Assembly: GCA_910587665.1 (NCBI GenBank)
Contig: CAJUMZ010000007.1
Coordinates: forward strand, 1 to 64,000
DNA length: 64,000 nt
Origin: an uncultured Muribaculum sp.
GTDB lineage: Bacteria; Bacteroidota; Bacteroidia; Bacteroidales; Muribaculaceae
Reading direction: 5' to 3'
This document shows, piece after piece, positions 1 through 8,046 of this stretch. The first letter of the stretch is position 1, and every line of letters starts with the position of its first letter. Below the pieces are notes generated by a model, which worked only from the letters and a program-made list of their open reading frames with translations, did not search any database and was not told the origin of the DNA. A program made the position numbers and the translations under genes.

Positions 1-119
1 AAGCGGAAAATGACGAAGTTTCCGTAAGAAAACAGGGCGAAGGTGATAAAGGTACAATGAAAATTACTACCTTTGCAGAATATTTGACTGAAGAGGTCAA
101 CAAAATGGTAAATCAATAA
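1..119 (+). CDS. thrS: Threonyl-tRNA synthetase, C-terminal end (partial)
   Basis: The frame that ends at the TAA at 117-119 encodes the last 38 or so residues of a threonyl-tRNA synthetase. The visible stretch VSVRKQGEGDKGTMKI matches the anticodon-binding C-terminus of ThrRS, which charges tRNA-Thr in the cytoplasm. The start and catalytic core lie outside the window. The stop is 9 bp before infC, and thrS-infC-rpmI-rplT is a widely conserved gene order, which supports the call. Confidence 0.88.
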   Translation, partial: AENDEVSVRKQGEGDKGTMKITTFAEYLTEEVNKMVNQ

Positions 120-128
120 AACTACTGA

Positions 129-701
129 ATGGACAACAGACCCGGTAATCAGGGGCCGCAACGCGGCAATCAGCGAAGAGGACCGCAGAAAGAAAAAGAT
201 CCTTACGCTATCAATGAGCGCATCCGCGCCCGCGAAGTCAGAATCGTGGGTGAAAACGTGGAGCCAGGCATCTACTCAATCCATGACGCGCTCAAGCTTG
301 CCGAAGAGCAGGGACTTGACTTGATTGAGATCTCCCCCAACGCAGCACCGCCTGTATGCAAGATTCTTGACTACCAGAAGTTCCTGTATCAGCAGAAAAA
401 AAGGCTGAAGGAGCAGAAAGCCAAGTCAACCAAGGTAGTAGTGAAAGAGATCCGTTTCGGACCCCAGACTGATGACCATGACTACAACTTCAAGCTCAAA
501 CACGCCCAGGGCTTTCTGAAAGAAGGTGCCAAGGTAAAGGCATACGTATTCTTCCGTGGTCGCTCGATTCTCTTCAAAGAGCAGGGTGAGGTATTGCTTC
601 TCCGCTTTGCCAACGACCTTGAAGAACTCGGAAAGCTTGAGCAGATGCCGGTGCTTGAAGGCAAGAGAATGACAATCATGCTCTCACCTAAAAAGAAATA
701 A
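129..701 (+). CDS. infC: Translation initiation factor IF-3
   Basis: Encodes a 190-residue IF-3, the factor that binds the 30S subunit, blocks premature 50S joining and checks start-codon pairing. The N-terminal domain is recognised by INERIRAREVRIVG (about residues 28-41) and ISPNAAPPVCKILDY (about 68-82), and the C-terminal domain by VKEIRFGPQTDDHDYNFKL. A basic, Gly/Arg/Gln-rich extension of about 25 residues precedes the usual family start. It begins with ATG, unlike the AUU start used for autocontrol in E. coli. It lies 9 bp after thrS and is probably cotranscribed with it and with rpmI. Confidence 0.96.
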   Translation: MDNRPGNQGPQRGNQRRGPQKEKDPYAINERIRAREVRIVGENVEPGIYSIHDALKLAEEQGLDLIEISPNAAPPVCKILDYQKFLYQQKKRLKEQKAKSTKVVVKEIRFGPQTDDHDYNFKLKHAQGFLKEGAKVKAYVFFRGRSILFKEQGEVLLLRFANDLEELGKLEQMPVLEGKRMTIMLSPKKK

Positions 702-704
702 CAC

Positions 705-720
705 GATCGGCTTGCCGATC
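705..720. other. Perfect 16-bp palindrome between infC and rpmI
   Basis: GATCGGCTTGCCGATC forms two 7-bp arms with a TT centre, a few bases after the infC stop. It lacks a following T-tract, so it does not look like a full terminator. It could be an mRNA stability or processing hairpin that separates infC from the ribosomal protein genes. Function is inferred only. Confidence 0.4.
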
Positions 721-759
721 AAGTAATTATATAACTCGAATTAATTAAAAATTAAAAAA

Positions 760-954
760 ATGCCAAAGGTAAAGACTAATTCCGGTGCCAAAAAGAGGTT
801 CGCCCTTACCGGATCAGGAAAAATCAAAAGAAAACATGCCTTTAAAAGTCACATCTTGACAAAGAAGACCAAGAAGCAAAAAAGAAACCTCACCCACTTC
901 GGCTTGGTAGCCAAGGTTGACGTTCGCGAAGTAAAGGATTTGCTCGCACTGTAA
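760..954 (+). CDS. rpmI: 50S ribosomal protein L35
   Basis: Encodes a 64-residue, highly basic protein beginning MPKVKTNSGAKKRF, the L35 signature, with the usual family length. L35 is a structural protein of the large ribosomal subunit. It lies between infC and rplT in the standard order. The lysine-rich stretch SHILTKKTKKQKRNL is typical. Confidence 0.97.
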   Translation: MPKVKTNSGAKKRFALTGSGKIKRKHAFKSHILTKKTKKQKRNLTHFGLVAKVDVREVKDLLAL

Positions 955-1064
955 CGTAAAGGTTTCACTGTTTTTTAATTCGTGATTTTATAATCTTTTT
1001 ATTAACCGAATGCACAGCAATAAAGAGCACAACAAGCCGCTGACATTCAAAAATCATTACTAAA

Positions 1065-1415
1065 ATGCCAAGATCAGTAAATCATGTTGCTTCAAGAGCA
1101 CGCAGAAAGAAAATCTTAAAACTCACCCGTGGTTACTTTGGTGCACGTAAAAACGTGTGGACCGTTGCCAAAAACACTTGGGAAAAGGGTCTTACCTATG
1201 CTTACCGCGACCGCAAAGATAAAAAGCATAATTTCCGCTCGCTTTGGATTCAGCGCATTAACGCTGCCGCTCGCGAAGAAAACCTCTCTTACTCAAAGCT
1301 TATGGGTCTTATTCATAAGTCAGGTATCGAGATCAACCGCAAAGTGCTTGCCGATCTCGCTCTCAACAATCCCGCAGCATTCAAGGCTGTAGTTGAGAAA
1401 GTTAAGAACGCATAA
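1065..1415 (+). CDS. rplT: 50S ribosomal protein L20
   Basis: Encodes a 116-residue L20, which binds 23S rRNA early in assembly of the large subunit. The N-terminal PRSVNHVASRARRKKIL and the central GYFGARKNVW and YRDRKDKK are family hallmarks, and the length is normal. A 110-bp AT-rich leader (955-1064) separates it from rpmI. L20 represses its own operon in several bacteria, but I could not identify a specific leader structure here. A strong terminator follows at 1440-1480, so it closes the transcription unit. Confidence 0.97.
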   Translation: MPRSVNHVASRARRKKILKLTRGYFGARKNVWTVAKNTWEKGLTYAYRDRKDKKHNFRSLWIQRINAAAREENLSYSKLMGLIHKSGIEINRKVLADLALNNPAAFKAVVEKVKNA

Positions 1416-1439
1416 AATTTGGTTCTCATAAATTTCACA

Positions 1440-1480
1440 GGCGGAGCTATGTCGTGCGACATGGCTTCGCCAATTTTATT
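1440..1480 (+). terminator. Intrinsic terminator of thrS-infC-rpmI-rplT
   Basis: A near-perfect 15-bp stem (GGCGGAGCTATGTCG paired with CGACATGGCTTCGCC, two G-T pairs) at 1440-1471 is followed by AATTTTATT. It sits 25 bp after the rplT stop. Confidence 0.85.
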
Positions 1481-1511
1481 AGCAATCCTCCTGCGTAAAC
1501 CTCAGATATGT

Positions 1512-1548
1512 ACAAAAGAAAAAGGAGCCATGCCGTGCATGACCCCTT
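1512..1548 (-). terminator. Intrinsic terminator of the ECF sigma gene
   Basis: Read on the minus strand, AAGGGGTCATGC-ACG-GCATGGCTCCTT (1522-1548) forms a 12-bp stem with two wobble pairs. It is followed by a T-rich tail (TTTTTCTTTT). It lies about 50 bp beyond the stop of the sigma gene. Confidence 0.8.
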
Positions 1549-1595
1549 AATTAAATTATTAATCTTTTACGGGTTAATCGGTTGGATTCCGCCGG

Positions 1596-2099
1596 TTAAC
1601 GATAATCCTTGAGTGCCTGCTGAAGGCGCTGACGGGCGAAGAATATACGGCTCTTGACTGTACCGAGAGGCAGATTCATCTTCTCGGCTATTTCATTATA
1701 CTTATAGCCGGCCACGTGCATTGAGAACGGGATGCGGTAGTCATCGCTGAACGAATTGATAGCGGCAGTAATCTCTTTTGCAGCGACTGATCCCTCGGGA
1801 GTTTCAAAACCCGAATCCTGAGGAAGATTGAGATGATACAGATCCTCAGTCTGATCAATAATAGTGGCAGAGCGCACAACCTTTCTGTAGTTATTAATAA
1901 AGATGTTGCGCATGATAGTAAACACCCACCCTTTGAAGTTCACATTGTCGACATATTTATCTTCATTGTCCAATGCCTTGAGAGTTGTGTCCTGAAGCAA
2001 ATCATAGGCGTCATCGCGGTTTGATGTAAGAAGATACGCGAAATTTAAAAGATTGCTTTGCAATCCTAACAGCTTGGTTTGAAAATTAGAAGAACCCAT
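1596..2099 (-). CDS. ECF-type RNA polymerase sigma factor
   Basis: Encodes a 167-residue sigma-70 family protein with only regions 2 and 4. Region 2 is seen in LLQDTTLKALDNEDKY and the -10-recognising FKGWVFTIMRNIFINNYRK (about 55-75). Region 4 is the helix-turn-helix YNEIAEKMNLPLGTVKSRI followed by FFARQRLQQAL. No anti-sigma gene lies beside it, so how it is controlled is not evident. A TATATTTG box at 2184-2191 and a 31-bp imperfect palindrome at 2147-2177 lie in its upstream region. It may serve a broad rather than a signal-specific role, but that is inference. Confidence 0.92.
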   Translation of the reverse strand: MGSSNFQTKLLGLQSNLLNFAYLLTSNRDDAYDLLQDTTLKALDNEDKYVDNVNFKGWVFTIMRNIFINNYRKVVRSATIIDQTEDLYHLNLPQDSGFETPEGSVAAKEITAAINSFSDDYRIPFSMHVAGYKYNEIAEKMNLPLGTVKSRIFFARQRLQQALKDYR

Positions 2100-2146
2100 A
2101 ATAGATAATTTTTTTTGTAATGTAAATAGTTGCTATTAGTTATTTC

Positions 2147-2177
2147 AATCAATTCACAAACTTGTTACAAATTGATT
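2147..2177. promoter_or_regulatory. Imperfect palindrome in the sigma gene leader
   Basis: AATCAATT and AATTGATT form the ends of a 31-bp partly symmetric sequence located between the likely promoter and the start of the sigma gene. It could be an operator or a leader hairpin. Confidence 0.35.
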
Positions 2178-2183
2178 ACACGG

Positions 2184-2191
2184 CAAATATA
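2184..2191 (-). promoter_or_regulatory. -7 box for the ECF sigma gene
   Basis: On the minus strand TATATTTG fits the Bacteroidetes -7 consensus TAnnTTTG. It lies about 85 bp before the start codon. The 2200-2400 stretch upstream is AT-rich and I see nothing else in it. Confidence 0.5.
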
Positions 2192-2460
2192 GTAATTAAA
2201 TTCAATCCAGCAATACATTTTTCAATTTATTTTTAATAAATCCTAATATTTAACTATTGTTAACTCGCAATCCCCTGTATATCTTAACATTGCCATTTAC
2301 ACAAATAATTACACACTTATTACAATACGCACCATTTTATGTTACACTGCTAATTTTCAGACTAATATAAGGCCAAAATCGCATTTGTTCGAAGCAAAGT
2401 GATAAATTTTGTATTAGACCAATGCGTATCTCTGGCTACGCCCAAGATACTCGCGCTCAA

Positions 2461-2485
2461 CAAAACCTAAACAAGTTTGGTTTTG
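2461..2485 (+). repeat. Small hairpin overlapping the menB promoter
   Basis: CAAAACC(T)AAAC-AA-GTTTGGTTTTG forms an 11-bp stem with a one-base bulge. Its right arm supplies the -33 TTTG of the menB promoter. A sequence resembling the promoter (TTTTGTATT, GAC, ATGCGTATCTCTG) also occurs 75 bp earlier at about 2410-2435, as a second, imperfect copy. Confidence 0.45.
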
Positions 2486-2508
2486 TATTCGACTTATGCG
2501 TATCTTTG
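2476..2508 (+). promoter_or_regulatory. Promoter of menBCE
   Basis: TTTG at 2476-2479 and TATCTTTG at 2501-2508 are separated by 21 bp, a good match to the Bacteroidetes -33/-7 promoter. It lies 16 bp before the chosen menB start, which rules out longer upstream starts. Confidence 0.75.
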
Positions 2509-2524
2509 TATAAAAATATGTATT

Positions 2525-3343
2525 ATGAGAGAATGGATTACCATAAAGGAATATGAAGACATACTGTTTCAGCAGTATGGAGGTATTGCAAAAATCACAA
2601 TAAACCGCCCGGAGGTATATAATGCGTTTCGCCCGCAGACCAACTTCGAGATGCTTGACGCCATGGCAATATGCCGTGAACGCCCCGACATAGGAGTTAT
2701 AGTCCTTACCGGCACAGGCGACAAGGCTTTTTGCTCAGGCGGTGACCAAAAAGTCAAAGGAATCGGCGGATACATTGACAACAATGGAGTGCCGCGACTA
2801 AACGTGCTCGATCTGCATAAGGCCATACGCTCCATCCCCAAACCCGTGATAGCGATGGTAAACGGCTACGCCATAGGCGGAGGCAACGTGCTTCAAGTAG
2901 TGTGCGACCTTACGATTGCTTCCGAGAATGCGCGTTTTGGACAGACAGGGCCCAAAGTCGGAAGCTTTGATGCAGGATTCGGCTCATCATATCTTGCCCG
3001 TTGCGTGGGTCAGAAAAAAGCGCGCGAGATATGGTTTTTATGTCGCCAGTATACCGCACGTGAAGCGGAAGAAATGGGCATGGTCAACAAAGTAGTGCCA
3101 TTTGAGCGACTTGAAGACGAGACGGTGGAATGGTGTGAGACAATTCTCAAACGCAGCCCCATGGCGATCAGAATGATCAAACGCGCAATGAATGCCGAAC
3201 TTGACGGACAGCGCGGCATGATGGAATTTGCGGGCGACGCCACATTAATGTATTATCTCATGGCCGAAGCGCAGGAAGGGAAAAACGCATTCCTTGAAAA
3301 ACGCGATCCTGACTTCACGCAATTCCCTAAGTTTCCCGGTTAA
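2525..3343 (+). CDS. menB: 1,4-dihydroxy-2-naphthoyl-CoA synthase
   Basis: A 272-residue crotonase-fold enzyme that cyclises o-succinylbenzoyl-CoA to DHNA-CoA in menaquinone synthesis. Hallmarks are GTGDKAFCSGGDQ (oxyanion loop and acyl-CoA site), GYAIGGGNVLQVVCDL and GQTGPKVGSFDAGFGSSYLAR, the last characteristic of MenB among crotonases. The ATG at 2525 is chosen because the promoter ends at 2508. An in-frame TTG at 2477 would lie within the promoter. It is followed after 2 bp by menC, so menB-menC-menE forms one operon. menF and menD, often upstream in relatives, are not here. Confidence 0.95.
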   Translation: MREWITIKEYEDILFQQYGGIAKITINRPEVYNAFRPQTNFEMLDAMAICRERPDIGVIVLTGTGDKAFCSGGDQKVKGIGGYIDNNGVPRLNVLDLHKAIRSIPKPVIAMVNGYAIGGGNVLQVVCDLTIASENARFGQTGPKVGSFDAGFGSSYLARCVGQKKAREIWFLCRQYTAREAEEMGMVNKVVPFERLEDETVEWCETILKRSPMAIRMIKRAMNAELDGQRGMMEFAGDATLMYYLMAEAQEGKNAFLEKRDPDFTQFPKFPG

Positions 3344-3345
3344 AG

Positions 3346-4401
3346 ATGAAAGCCGAATACGCCCGCTACACCCTCCGATTCAAGGAAAAAGCCGTGACAT
3401 CACGCGACGTCTTGACTTCTCGCGACACATATTATATACGCATATGGGATAATGCCGGCGAAAATTTCGGTTTGGGAGAATGTGCCTTGTTCAAAGGTCT
3501 CGGTGATGACGATGTGCCAGACTATGAAGAAAGACTTAGAGAAACCTGCCGAGCCATCAGCAGCATATCCAGTCCCGGTGAAATCAAGGTGCCACCATTG
3601 ACGTCTTTACGCTTCGGCGTGGAGACAGCCCTTGCCGACCTTGACAATGGAGGCTCCCGCATGCCGTTTCCGACCCTATGGAGTCTCGGCAAAAGCAAGA
3701 TTCCGATCAACGGCTTGATCTGGATGGGTTCGCGTGAAAAGATGCTGGCGCGCATCGATGAGAAACTGCGTGACGGCTTTCGCTGCATGAAGCTAAAAAT
3801 CGGAGGCATTGACTTTGACGATGAGATGCTTCTTATAAAGTACATCCGTGACCGCTTCAATCCCGATCAACTGGAGCTTCGCCTTGACGCCAATGGAGCT
3901 TTTACTCCGGGTAATGCCCTACAACGTCTCGAACGACTATCCCGTTACTCAATCCATTCCATTGAACAACCTATCAAAGCGAGACAATGGAAAGATATGG
4001 AACGTATATGCCGCGAAAGCCCTATCCCGATTGCCCTTGACGAAGAATTGATAGGTTGTCGCGATACTGCCGAAAAAAAAGAGCTGCTTGACGCGATACA
4101 CCCTCAATATATCATTCTTAAACCGTCATTATGCGGGGGACTACAGTCAGCTGATGAGTGGATCTCACTTGCCGAGACAGGAAATATTGGCTGGTGGGCG
4201 ACTTCCGCCCTCGAATCCAATATCGGGCTAAATGCCATAGCCCAATGGGTATCGGCAAAATCGCCCTCCATGCCCCAAGGACTCGGCACAGGAAAACTTT
4301 ATGTCAACAACATACCGTCGCCCCTTACGCAAGTGCGCGACGTGTTGCGATATAACCCGGATGCAAAATGGGAGCTCCCTCAACTCGACTGGAACAACTG
4401 A
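3346..4401 (+). CDS. menC: o-succinylbenzoate synthase
   Basis: A 351-residue enolase-superfamily enzyme that dehydrates SHCHC to o-succinylbenzoate. The C-terminal barrel shows the lysine pair in CMKLKIGG (about residues 146-153), the metal ligands in LRLDANGAF, SIEQPI and IALDEEL, and the second lysine region in IILKPSLCGG. The length is normal for the family. It starts 2 bp after menB and its end overlaps menE by 34 bp, pointing to translational coupling. Confidence 0.93.
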   Translation: MKAEYARYTLRFKEKAVTSRDVLTSRDTYYIRIWDNAGENFGLGECALFKGLGDDDVPDYEERLRETCRAISSISSPGEIKVPPLTSLRFGVETALADLDNGGSRMPFPTLWSLGKSKIPINGLIWMGSREKMLARIDEKLRDGFRCMKLKIGGIDFDDEMLLIKYIRDRFNPDQLELRLDANGAFTPGNALQRLERLSRYSIHSIEQPIKARQWKDMERICRESPIPIALDEELIGCRDTAEKKELLDAIHPQYIILKPSLCGGLQSADEWISLAETGNIGWWATSALESNIGLNAIAQWVSAKSPSMPQGLGTGKLYVNNIPSPLTQVRDVLRYNPDAKWELPQLDWNN

Positions 4402-5351
4402 TCGACGATCCTCACGGACTTGCCAACAGGTTCATTGACGAATGGCTGTCGCCGGAGTCATATGTGACAGCCCGCACATCCGGATCTACCGGAGAGCCAA
4501 AGGAGATCCACCTGTTGAAAGATGACATGCTTAAATCGGCAGCGGCGACATGCCGATTTTTTGGAATATCCCGACAGAGCCGAATGCTCCTACCCCTTTC
4601 CTCTGATTATATTGCCGGTAAAATGATGATTGTAAGGGCAATTGTAAGTGGCGCACGCCTGTTCATCGAGCATCCGTCATCAAAGCCGGTAGCATATGAT
4701 TACGGTCAATTGGATCTTGTCCCCATAGTTCCGTCGCAACTTGACGGGTTGTTGTCAAGCCCTTACATCAATAATGTAAGAAACATACTGATCGGTGGCG
4801 CACCACTATCCCCGGCTGAGGAAAGCCGGATTTGCAAAAGCGGCATAAATGCATGGGCATCCTACGGCATGACCGAGACATGCAGCCACGTAGCATTGCG
4901 CGACATAACGTCGGGCGATGACCGCTTCACAATGCTACCCGGGATACATGCAGCCAACGACAGCCGTGGATGCTTGATCATCGAGGCCCCAGAGTTTTCT
5001 TTCCGGCGTCTTGCCACAAATGATATAGTCGAGCTAATCGACGACAGGCATTTCAGATGGCTCGGACGGGCTGACAACGTGATAAACTCCGGTGGAATAA
5101 AACTCCATCCCGAACAGATCGAGCGGAAACTCGCCGGAATAATTGATGCGCCATTTTACATTATAGGAAGAAAAAATGACCGGTGGGGCGAAGAAGCGGT
5201 GCTTTATGTCGAATCGACCTCAATAGACCCGCAATCACTAATGTCACGTATCCGCCAACAGCTCGATCGGTATAGTGTTCCCAAGGAAATAAAAACCTTG
5301 CCACAATTCGAGCGGACCGAAAGCGGCAAGGTAAAGCGACGGCTATTGTAA
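4368..5351 (+). CDS. menE: o-succinylbenzoate-CoA ligase (short form)
   Basis: A 327-residue acyl-adenylate ligase that activates o-succinylbenzoate with ATP and CoA. The AMP-binding P-loop is TARTSGSTGEPKE (about 35-47). Further motifs are ASYGMTETCSHVAL, GRADNVINSGGIKLHPEQIE and the C-terminal lysine motif RTESGKVKRR. It is about 100 residues shorter than E. coli MenE, mainly at the N-terminus before the P-loop. I recall similarly short MenE proteins in Bacteroidales, so this is probably not a truncation. The start overlaps menC by 34 bp. Confidence 0.9.
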   Translation: MGAPSTRLEQLIDDPHGLANRFIDEWLSPESYVTARTSGSTGEPKEIHLLKDDMLKSAAATCRFFGISRQSRMLLPLSSDYIAGKMMIVRAIVSGARLFIEHPSSKPVAYDYGQLDLVPIVPSQLDGLLSSPYINNVRNILIGGAPLSPAEESRICKSGINAWASYGMTETCSHVALRDITSGDDRFTMLPGIHAANDSRGCLIIEAPEFSFRRLATNDIVELIDDRHFRWLGRADNVINSGGIKLHPEQIERKLAGIIDAPFYIIGRKNDRWGEEAVLYVESTSIDPQSLMSRIRQQLDRYSVPKEIKTLPQFERTESGKVKRRLL

Positions 5352-5382
5352 AACAACACCGGATATATTATTCAGACATTAC

Positions 5383-6207
5383 TTATATTGTGAAGGCAAT
5401 ATATACGCGGAATGATGAAAATTTACGATTAATCTTCGAATCAGCCTTATCATTATCACCAAAGGAGACTATTTGCGAAAATTTACCCGAGCCCCAATGG
5501 CTTTCCACGCCGAGTGCCACCCAACGATATTGTATCTTACCTCCGAAATCAAACATATTGCAATAAGCCATGGAAGTCTCGATATTTCCATTATCACTTA
5601 CCAGATGCAGCCCGAATGTAGGCTGATAATGGAAATACAATGTGGCACGCAAGTATTTTGCGGCATTGTCAAACATTGAGAAAGGAGCAACCGACACTAC
5701 CGGACCAATTCCGAAGGCTCCGATATGCAGATCCCATATACCCAGATTATTGAATTTCGACAGGATATCATCATACCCATCATCTTCATCATCAGGGTTA
5801 TCATCCGGGTAATCATTAGCAAGGTCATGATTTTTATACTTGGTCACCTGAATATCAGTCCACCGTATATCAAATCCCACCTTCAGCAATCCGGCAATAG
5901 GTCTTTTAGGAAAAAAATAGCTGTTACCTTTCGATATGGCAAATGCAAAACTTGCTTTTTCCTTTAGACCGTCGGTTTTAACGCTTGCCGAAGGGGCATA
6001 AGAAAGCGCGGTATATCTGCCACTACTCCATATCTTGCTCCAATTATTTTCACGGTTCAATCGCTCTATCTCTATGTCTTTGGCCGCAAGCTCGGCATTA
6101 GCCGCATCAAGTTCATCCTGTAGGTACTCCACACTGTCCGCCGGCTCTTGTGCCGCAATGCAGGAAAATGACATCAGAGAAATCAACAACAATAATACTC
6201 TTCCCAT
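5383..6207 (-). CDS. Predicted outer-membrane protein with N-terminal coiled coil
   Basis: A 274-residue protein with a signal peptide (MGRVLLLLISLMSFSCIAAQ). Next comes a short heptad-like helix (LQDELDAANAELAAKDIEIERLN, about 29-52), then alternating aromatic and polar strands ending VYIAFTI, as in an outer-membrane barrel. An acidic stretch, DDNPDDEDDGYDD, lies near residue 135 and may be a surface loop. I do not recognise the family. It converges with menE with only 31 bp between stops, and no obvious terminator is visible there. Confidence 0.6.
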   Translation of the reverse strand: MGRVLLLLISLMSFSCIAAQEPADSVEYLQDELDAANAELAAKDIEIERLNRENNWSKIWSSGRYTALSYAPSASVKTDGLKEKASFAFAISKGNSYFFPKRPIAGLLKVGFDIRWTDIQVTKYKNHDLANDYPDDNPDDEDDGYDDILSKFNNLGIWDLHIGAFGIGPVVSVAPFSMFDNAAKYLRATLYFHYQPTFGLHLVSDNGNIETSMAYCNMFDFGGKIQYRWVALGVESHWGSGKFSQIVSFGDNDKADSKINRKFSSFRVYIAFTI

Positions 6208-6359
6208 AATTTATATTTTAAATTTTGTATAACAACACAAAGATACGGATAACTTATGTCATTCAGCCATATATGTTAAAGAATCTTACATAACGGTCCT
6301 ATTTCAAGCGCATCAATCAAAATTCAAGTGACAAACCGCATAAAAAGCGTCACAAGAAG

Positions 6360-6411
6360 AATCCCCACAAAAAAATCGTACCGACAGCGACACGATTTTT
6401 TTGTGGGGATT
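6360..6411 (-). terminator. Long perfect stem terminator after the Crp-family gene
   Basis: Two 20-bp arms, 6360-6379 and 6392-6411, are exact reverse complements around a 12-nt loop. Each arm contains a run of seven A or T. It lies about 19 bp beyond the stop of the regulator gene at 6430 and before the barrel gene on the same strand. Confidence 0.75.
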
Positions 6412-6429
6412 AGCTATTCCAGTAGGGAA

Positions 6430-7131
6430 TTATCCGAATTTACTGATTTTACGCAACGCCGCCTCGTTGATTATCTTAATGCGCCTGCCGTCGACAATCA
6501 ATATCTTTTCATTTACAAAGCCCGAAAGTGTACGGATAGCGTTGGAAGTGGTCATGTTGGAAAGATTGGCAAGATCTTCCCGCGCCATATAGATCTTCAA
6601 TGTCGCGTTGTCATCCTCAAAACCATAGCTCTCCCGGAGCGCGATCAAAGCCTCGGCAAGACGCCCGCGTATATGCTTCTGAGTAAGATTTACAATCTTC
6701 GTGTCAGAGCCTCCAAGATTGGCGGAAAGCTCGCGGATAAAAAACCACGCAAGCTTGATATTGTTTTGAATAAGTTCCTTGACTACAGACATGGGAACCG
6801 AGCCAAGTATCGAAGGCTCGAAAGCGGCAGCCGTCGACACATATTGTTCTTCGGCAAAATAAGCCCGGTAACCGAAATACTGGACAGGTCTTATCAGACG
6901 CAATATCTGTTGTCTGCCGCCTATACCGTCTTTGTATAGCTTGACTTTGCCTTTCAGCAGACACCATAGATACTCCGGCTCCTCCCCCTCGGCATATATG
7001 ATCTGATTCTTTTTAAATGTATGCGTCGTGAAATTCTCAACGATGCGACGTTTCTCATCGCCGTCAAGAATCGACCATATTTCCGACAGATCCTCTTGTA
7101 TTACTTTTTCTAAGGTACTTTTCTTAATCAT
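6430..7131 (-). CDS. Crp/Fnr-family transcriptional regulator
   Basis: A 233-residue regulator with an N-terminal cyclic-nucleotide-binding-type barrel (about 15-130; EGEEPEYLWCLLKGKVKLY) and a C-terminal winged helix (about 155-225) containing MAREDLANLSNMTTSNAIRTLSGF as the recognition region. It lacks the cysteine cluster of oxygen-sensing Fnr. The sensor pocket does not show a clear cAMP-binding phosphate cassette, so the ligand is unknown. Upstream of the start is a 28-bp imperfect palindrome (7143-7170) overlapping its own -7 box, suggesting autorepression. It is transcribed divergently from aroE. Confidence 0.9.
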   Translation of the reverse strand: MIKKSTLEKVIQEDLSEIWSILDGDEKRRIVENFTTHTFKKNQIIYAEGEEPEYLWCLLKGKVKLYKDGIGGRQQILRLIRPVQYFGYRAYFAEEQYVSTAAAFEPSILGSVPMSVVKELIQNNIKLAWFFIRELSANLGGSDTKIVNLTQKHIRGRLAEALIALRESYGFEDDNATLKIYMAREDLANLSNMTTSNAIRTLSGFVNEKILIVDGRRIKIINEAALRKISKFG

Positions 7132-7142
7132 TTCAAATGCCG

Positions 7143-7170
7143 TGTAGCAATGTTATACAACATAGCCACA
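7143..7170. promoter_or_regulatory. Candidate operator of the Crp-family gene
   Basis: TGTAGCAATGTT-ATAC-AACATAGCCACA is an imperfect palindrome (10 of 12 positions symmetric). It lies between the start codon and the -7 box of the regulator gene and touches that box. The position would allow autorepression. Confidence 0.5.
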
Positions 7171-7199
7171 AAGTTACACAATTTTGTTGACCTACAAAA
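7169..7199 (-). promoter_or_regulatory. Promoter of the Crp-family gene
   Basis: On the minus strand TAACTTTG (7176 down to 7169) fits the -7 consensus, with TTTTG 18 bp upstream (7199-7195). Confidence 0.6.
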
Positions 7200-7238
7200 A
7201 ATATATATCTTTTTAATTAATATTTCTGACATTATGAT

Positions 7239-7246
7239 TAATTTTG
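7239..7246 (+). promoter_or_regulatory. -7 box of aroE
   Basis: TAATTTTG matches TAnnTTTG and lies 25 bp before the aroE start. No clear -33 TTTG is visible at the expected place. Confidence 0.5.
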
Positions 7247-7271
7247 CAGCCTAACTGAAATTCAACCGACT

Positions 7272-8027
7272 ATGGCAGACAAAAAAGAACGCATATTTGG
7301 TCTGATAGGATTTCCCCTGTCACATTCCTTCTCGCAGAACTATTTCAACCAGAAATTCAAGTCGGAAGGAATAAACGCGCGGTATCTCAACTTTGAATTG
7401 CCCGACATCGGCGATCTTATGGAAGTTGTTGCCGAGTATCCCAATCTTTGCGGACTTAACGTCACCATTCCTTACAAGGAGCAGGTCATACCCTATCTAG
7501 ACTCAATGGATGACAACGCCAAAAAGATCGGAGCAGTTAATGTCATAAAATTTATCCGCGAGAACGGGAATCTCAAATTCAAGGGCTATAACTCCGACAT
7601 AATCGGATTTACCGGTTCAATACACCCGCTTCTCACTCCTGACCATCAGAAAGCGCTCGTATTAGGCACGGGCGGAGCTGCAAAAGCCGTGTATCAAGGG
7701 CTTGCCAACCTCGGATTGGAGACAACATACGTATCGCGCAAAGCAGGCAAAGGCAAGCTCACTTACGCCGAACTCACGCCGGAAATCATGAAATCACACA
7801 CTGTGATTGTCAACACAACCCCGCTTGGCATGTACCCGCACGTAGATGAATGCCCCAACATACCTTACGAATTGCTCACTCCGCGTCATCTATGCTACGA
7901 CGTGATATACAACCCCGAGGTCACCCTGTTTATGAAAAAAGCAGCCGAACATGGCGCCGAGACAAAAAACGGGCTTGAGATGCTTCTGCTCCAAGCATTT
8001 GCCGCGTGGAAAATATGGAATGAATAA
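7272..8027 (+). CDS. aroE: Shikimate dehydrogenase
   Basis: A 251-residue NADPH-dependent enzyme reducing 3-dehydroshikimate to shikimate in aromatic amino acid synthesis. The substrate site is seen in PLSHSFSQNYFNQKF and NVTIPYKEQV (catalytic Lys), with the catalytic Asp in GYNSDIIGF. The nucleotide-binding loop is LGTGGAAKAV, followed by NTTPLGMYP and GLEMLLLQAFAAWKIW. The length is slightly below the E. coli protein (272), as is common for this order. It is followed after 19 bp by a ComEC-like gene. Confidence 0.95.
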   Translation: MADKKERIFGLIGFPLSHSFSQNYFNQKFKSEGINARYLNFELPDIGDLMEVVAEYPNLCGLNVTIPYKEQVIPYLDSMDDNAKKIGAVNVIKFIRENGNLKFKGYNSDIIGFTGSIHPLLTPDHQKALVLGTGGAAKAVYQGLANLGLETTYVSRKAGKGKLTYAELTPEIMKSHTVIVNTTPLGMYPHVDECPNIPYELLTPRHLCYDVIYNPEVTLFMKKAAEHGAETKNGLEMLLLQAFAAWKIWNE

Positions 8028-8046
8028 TTTATACCCGTTATCCTGA

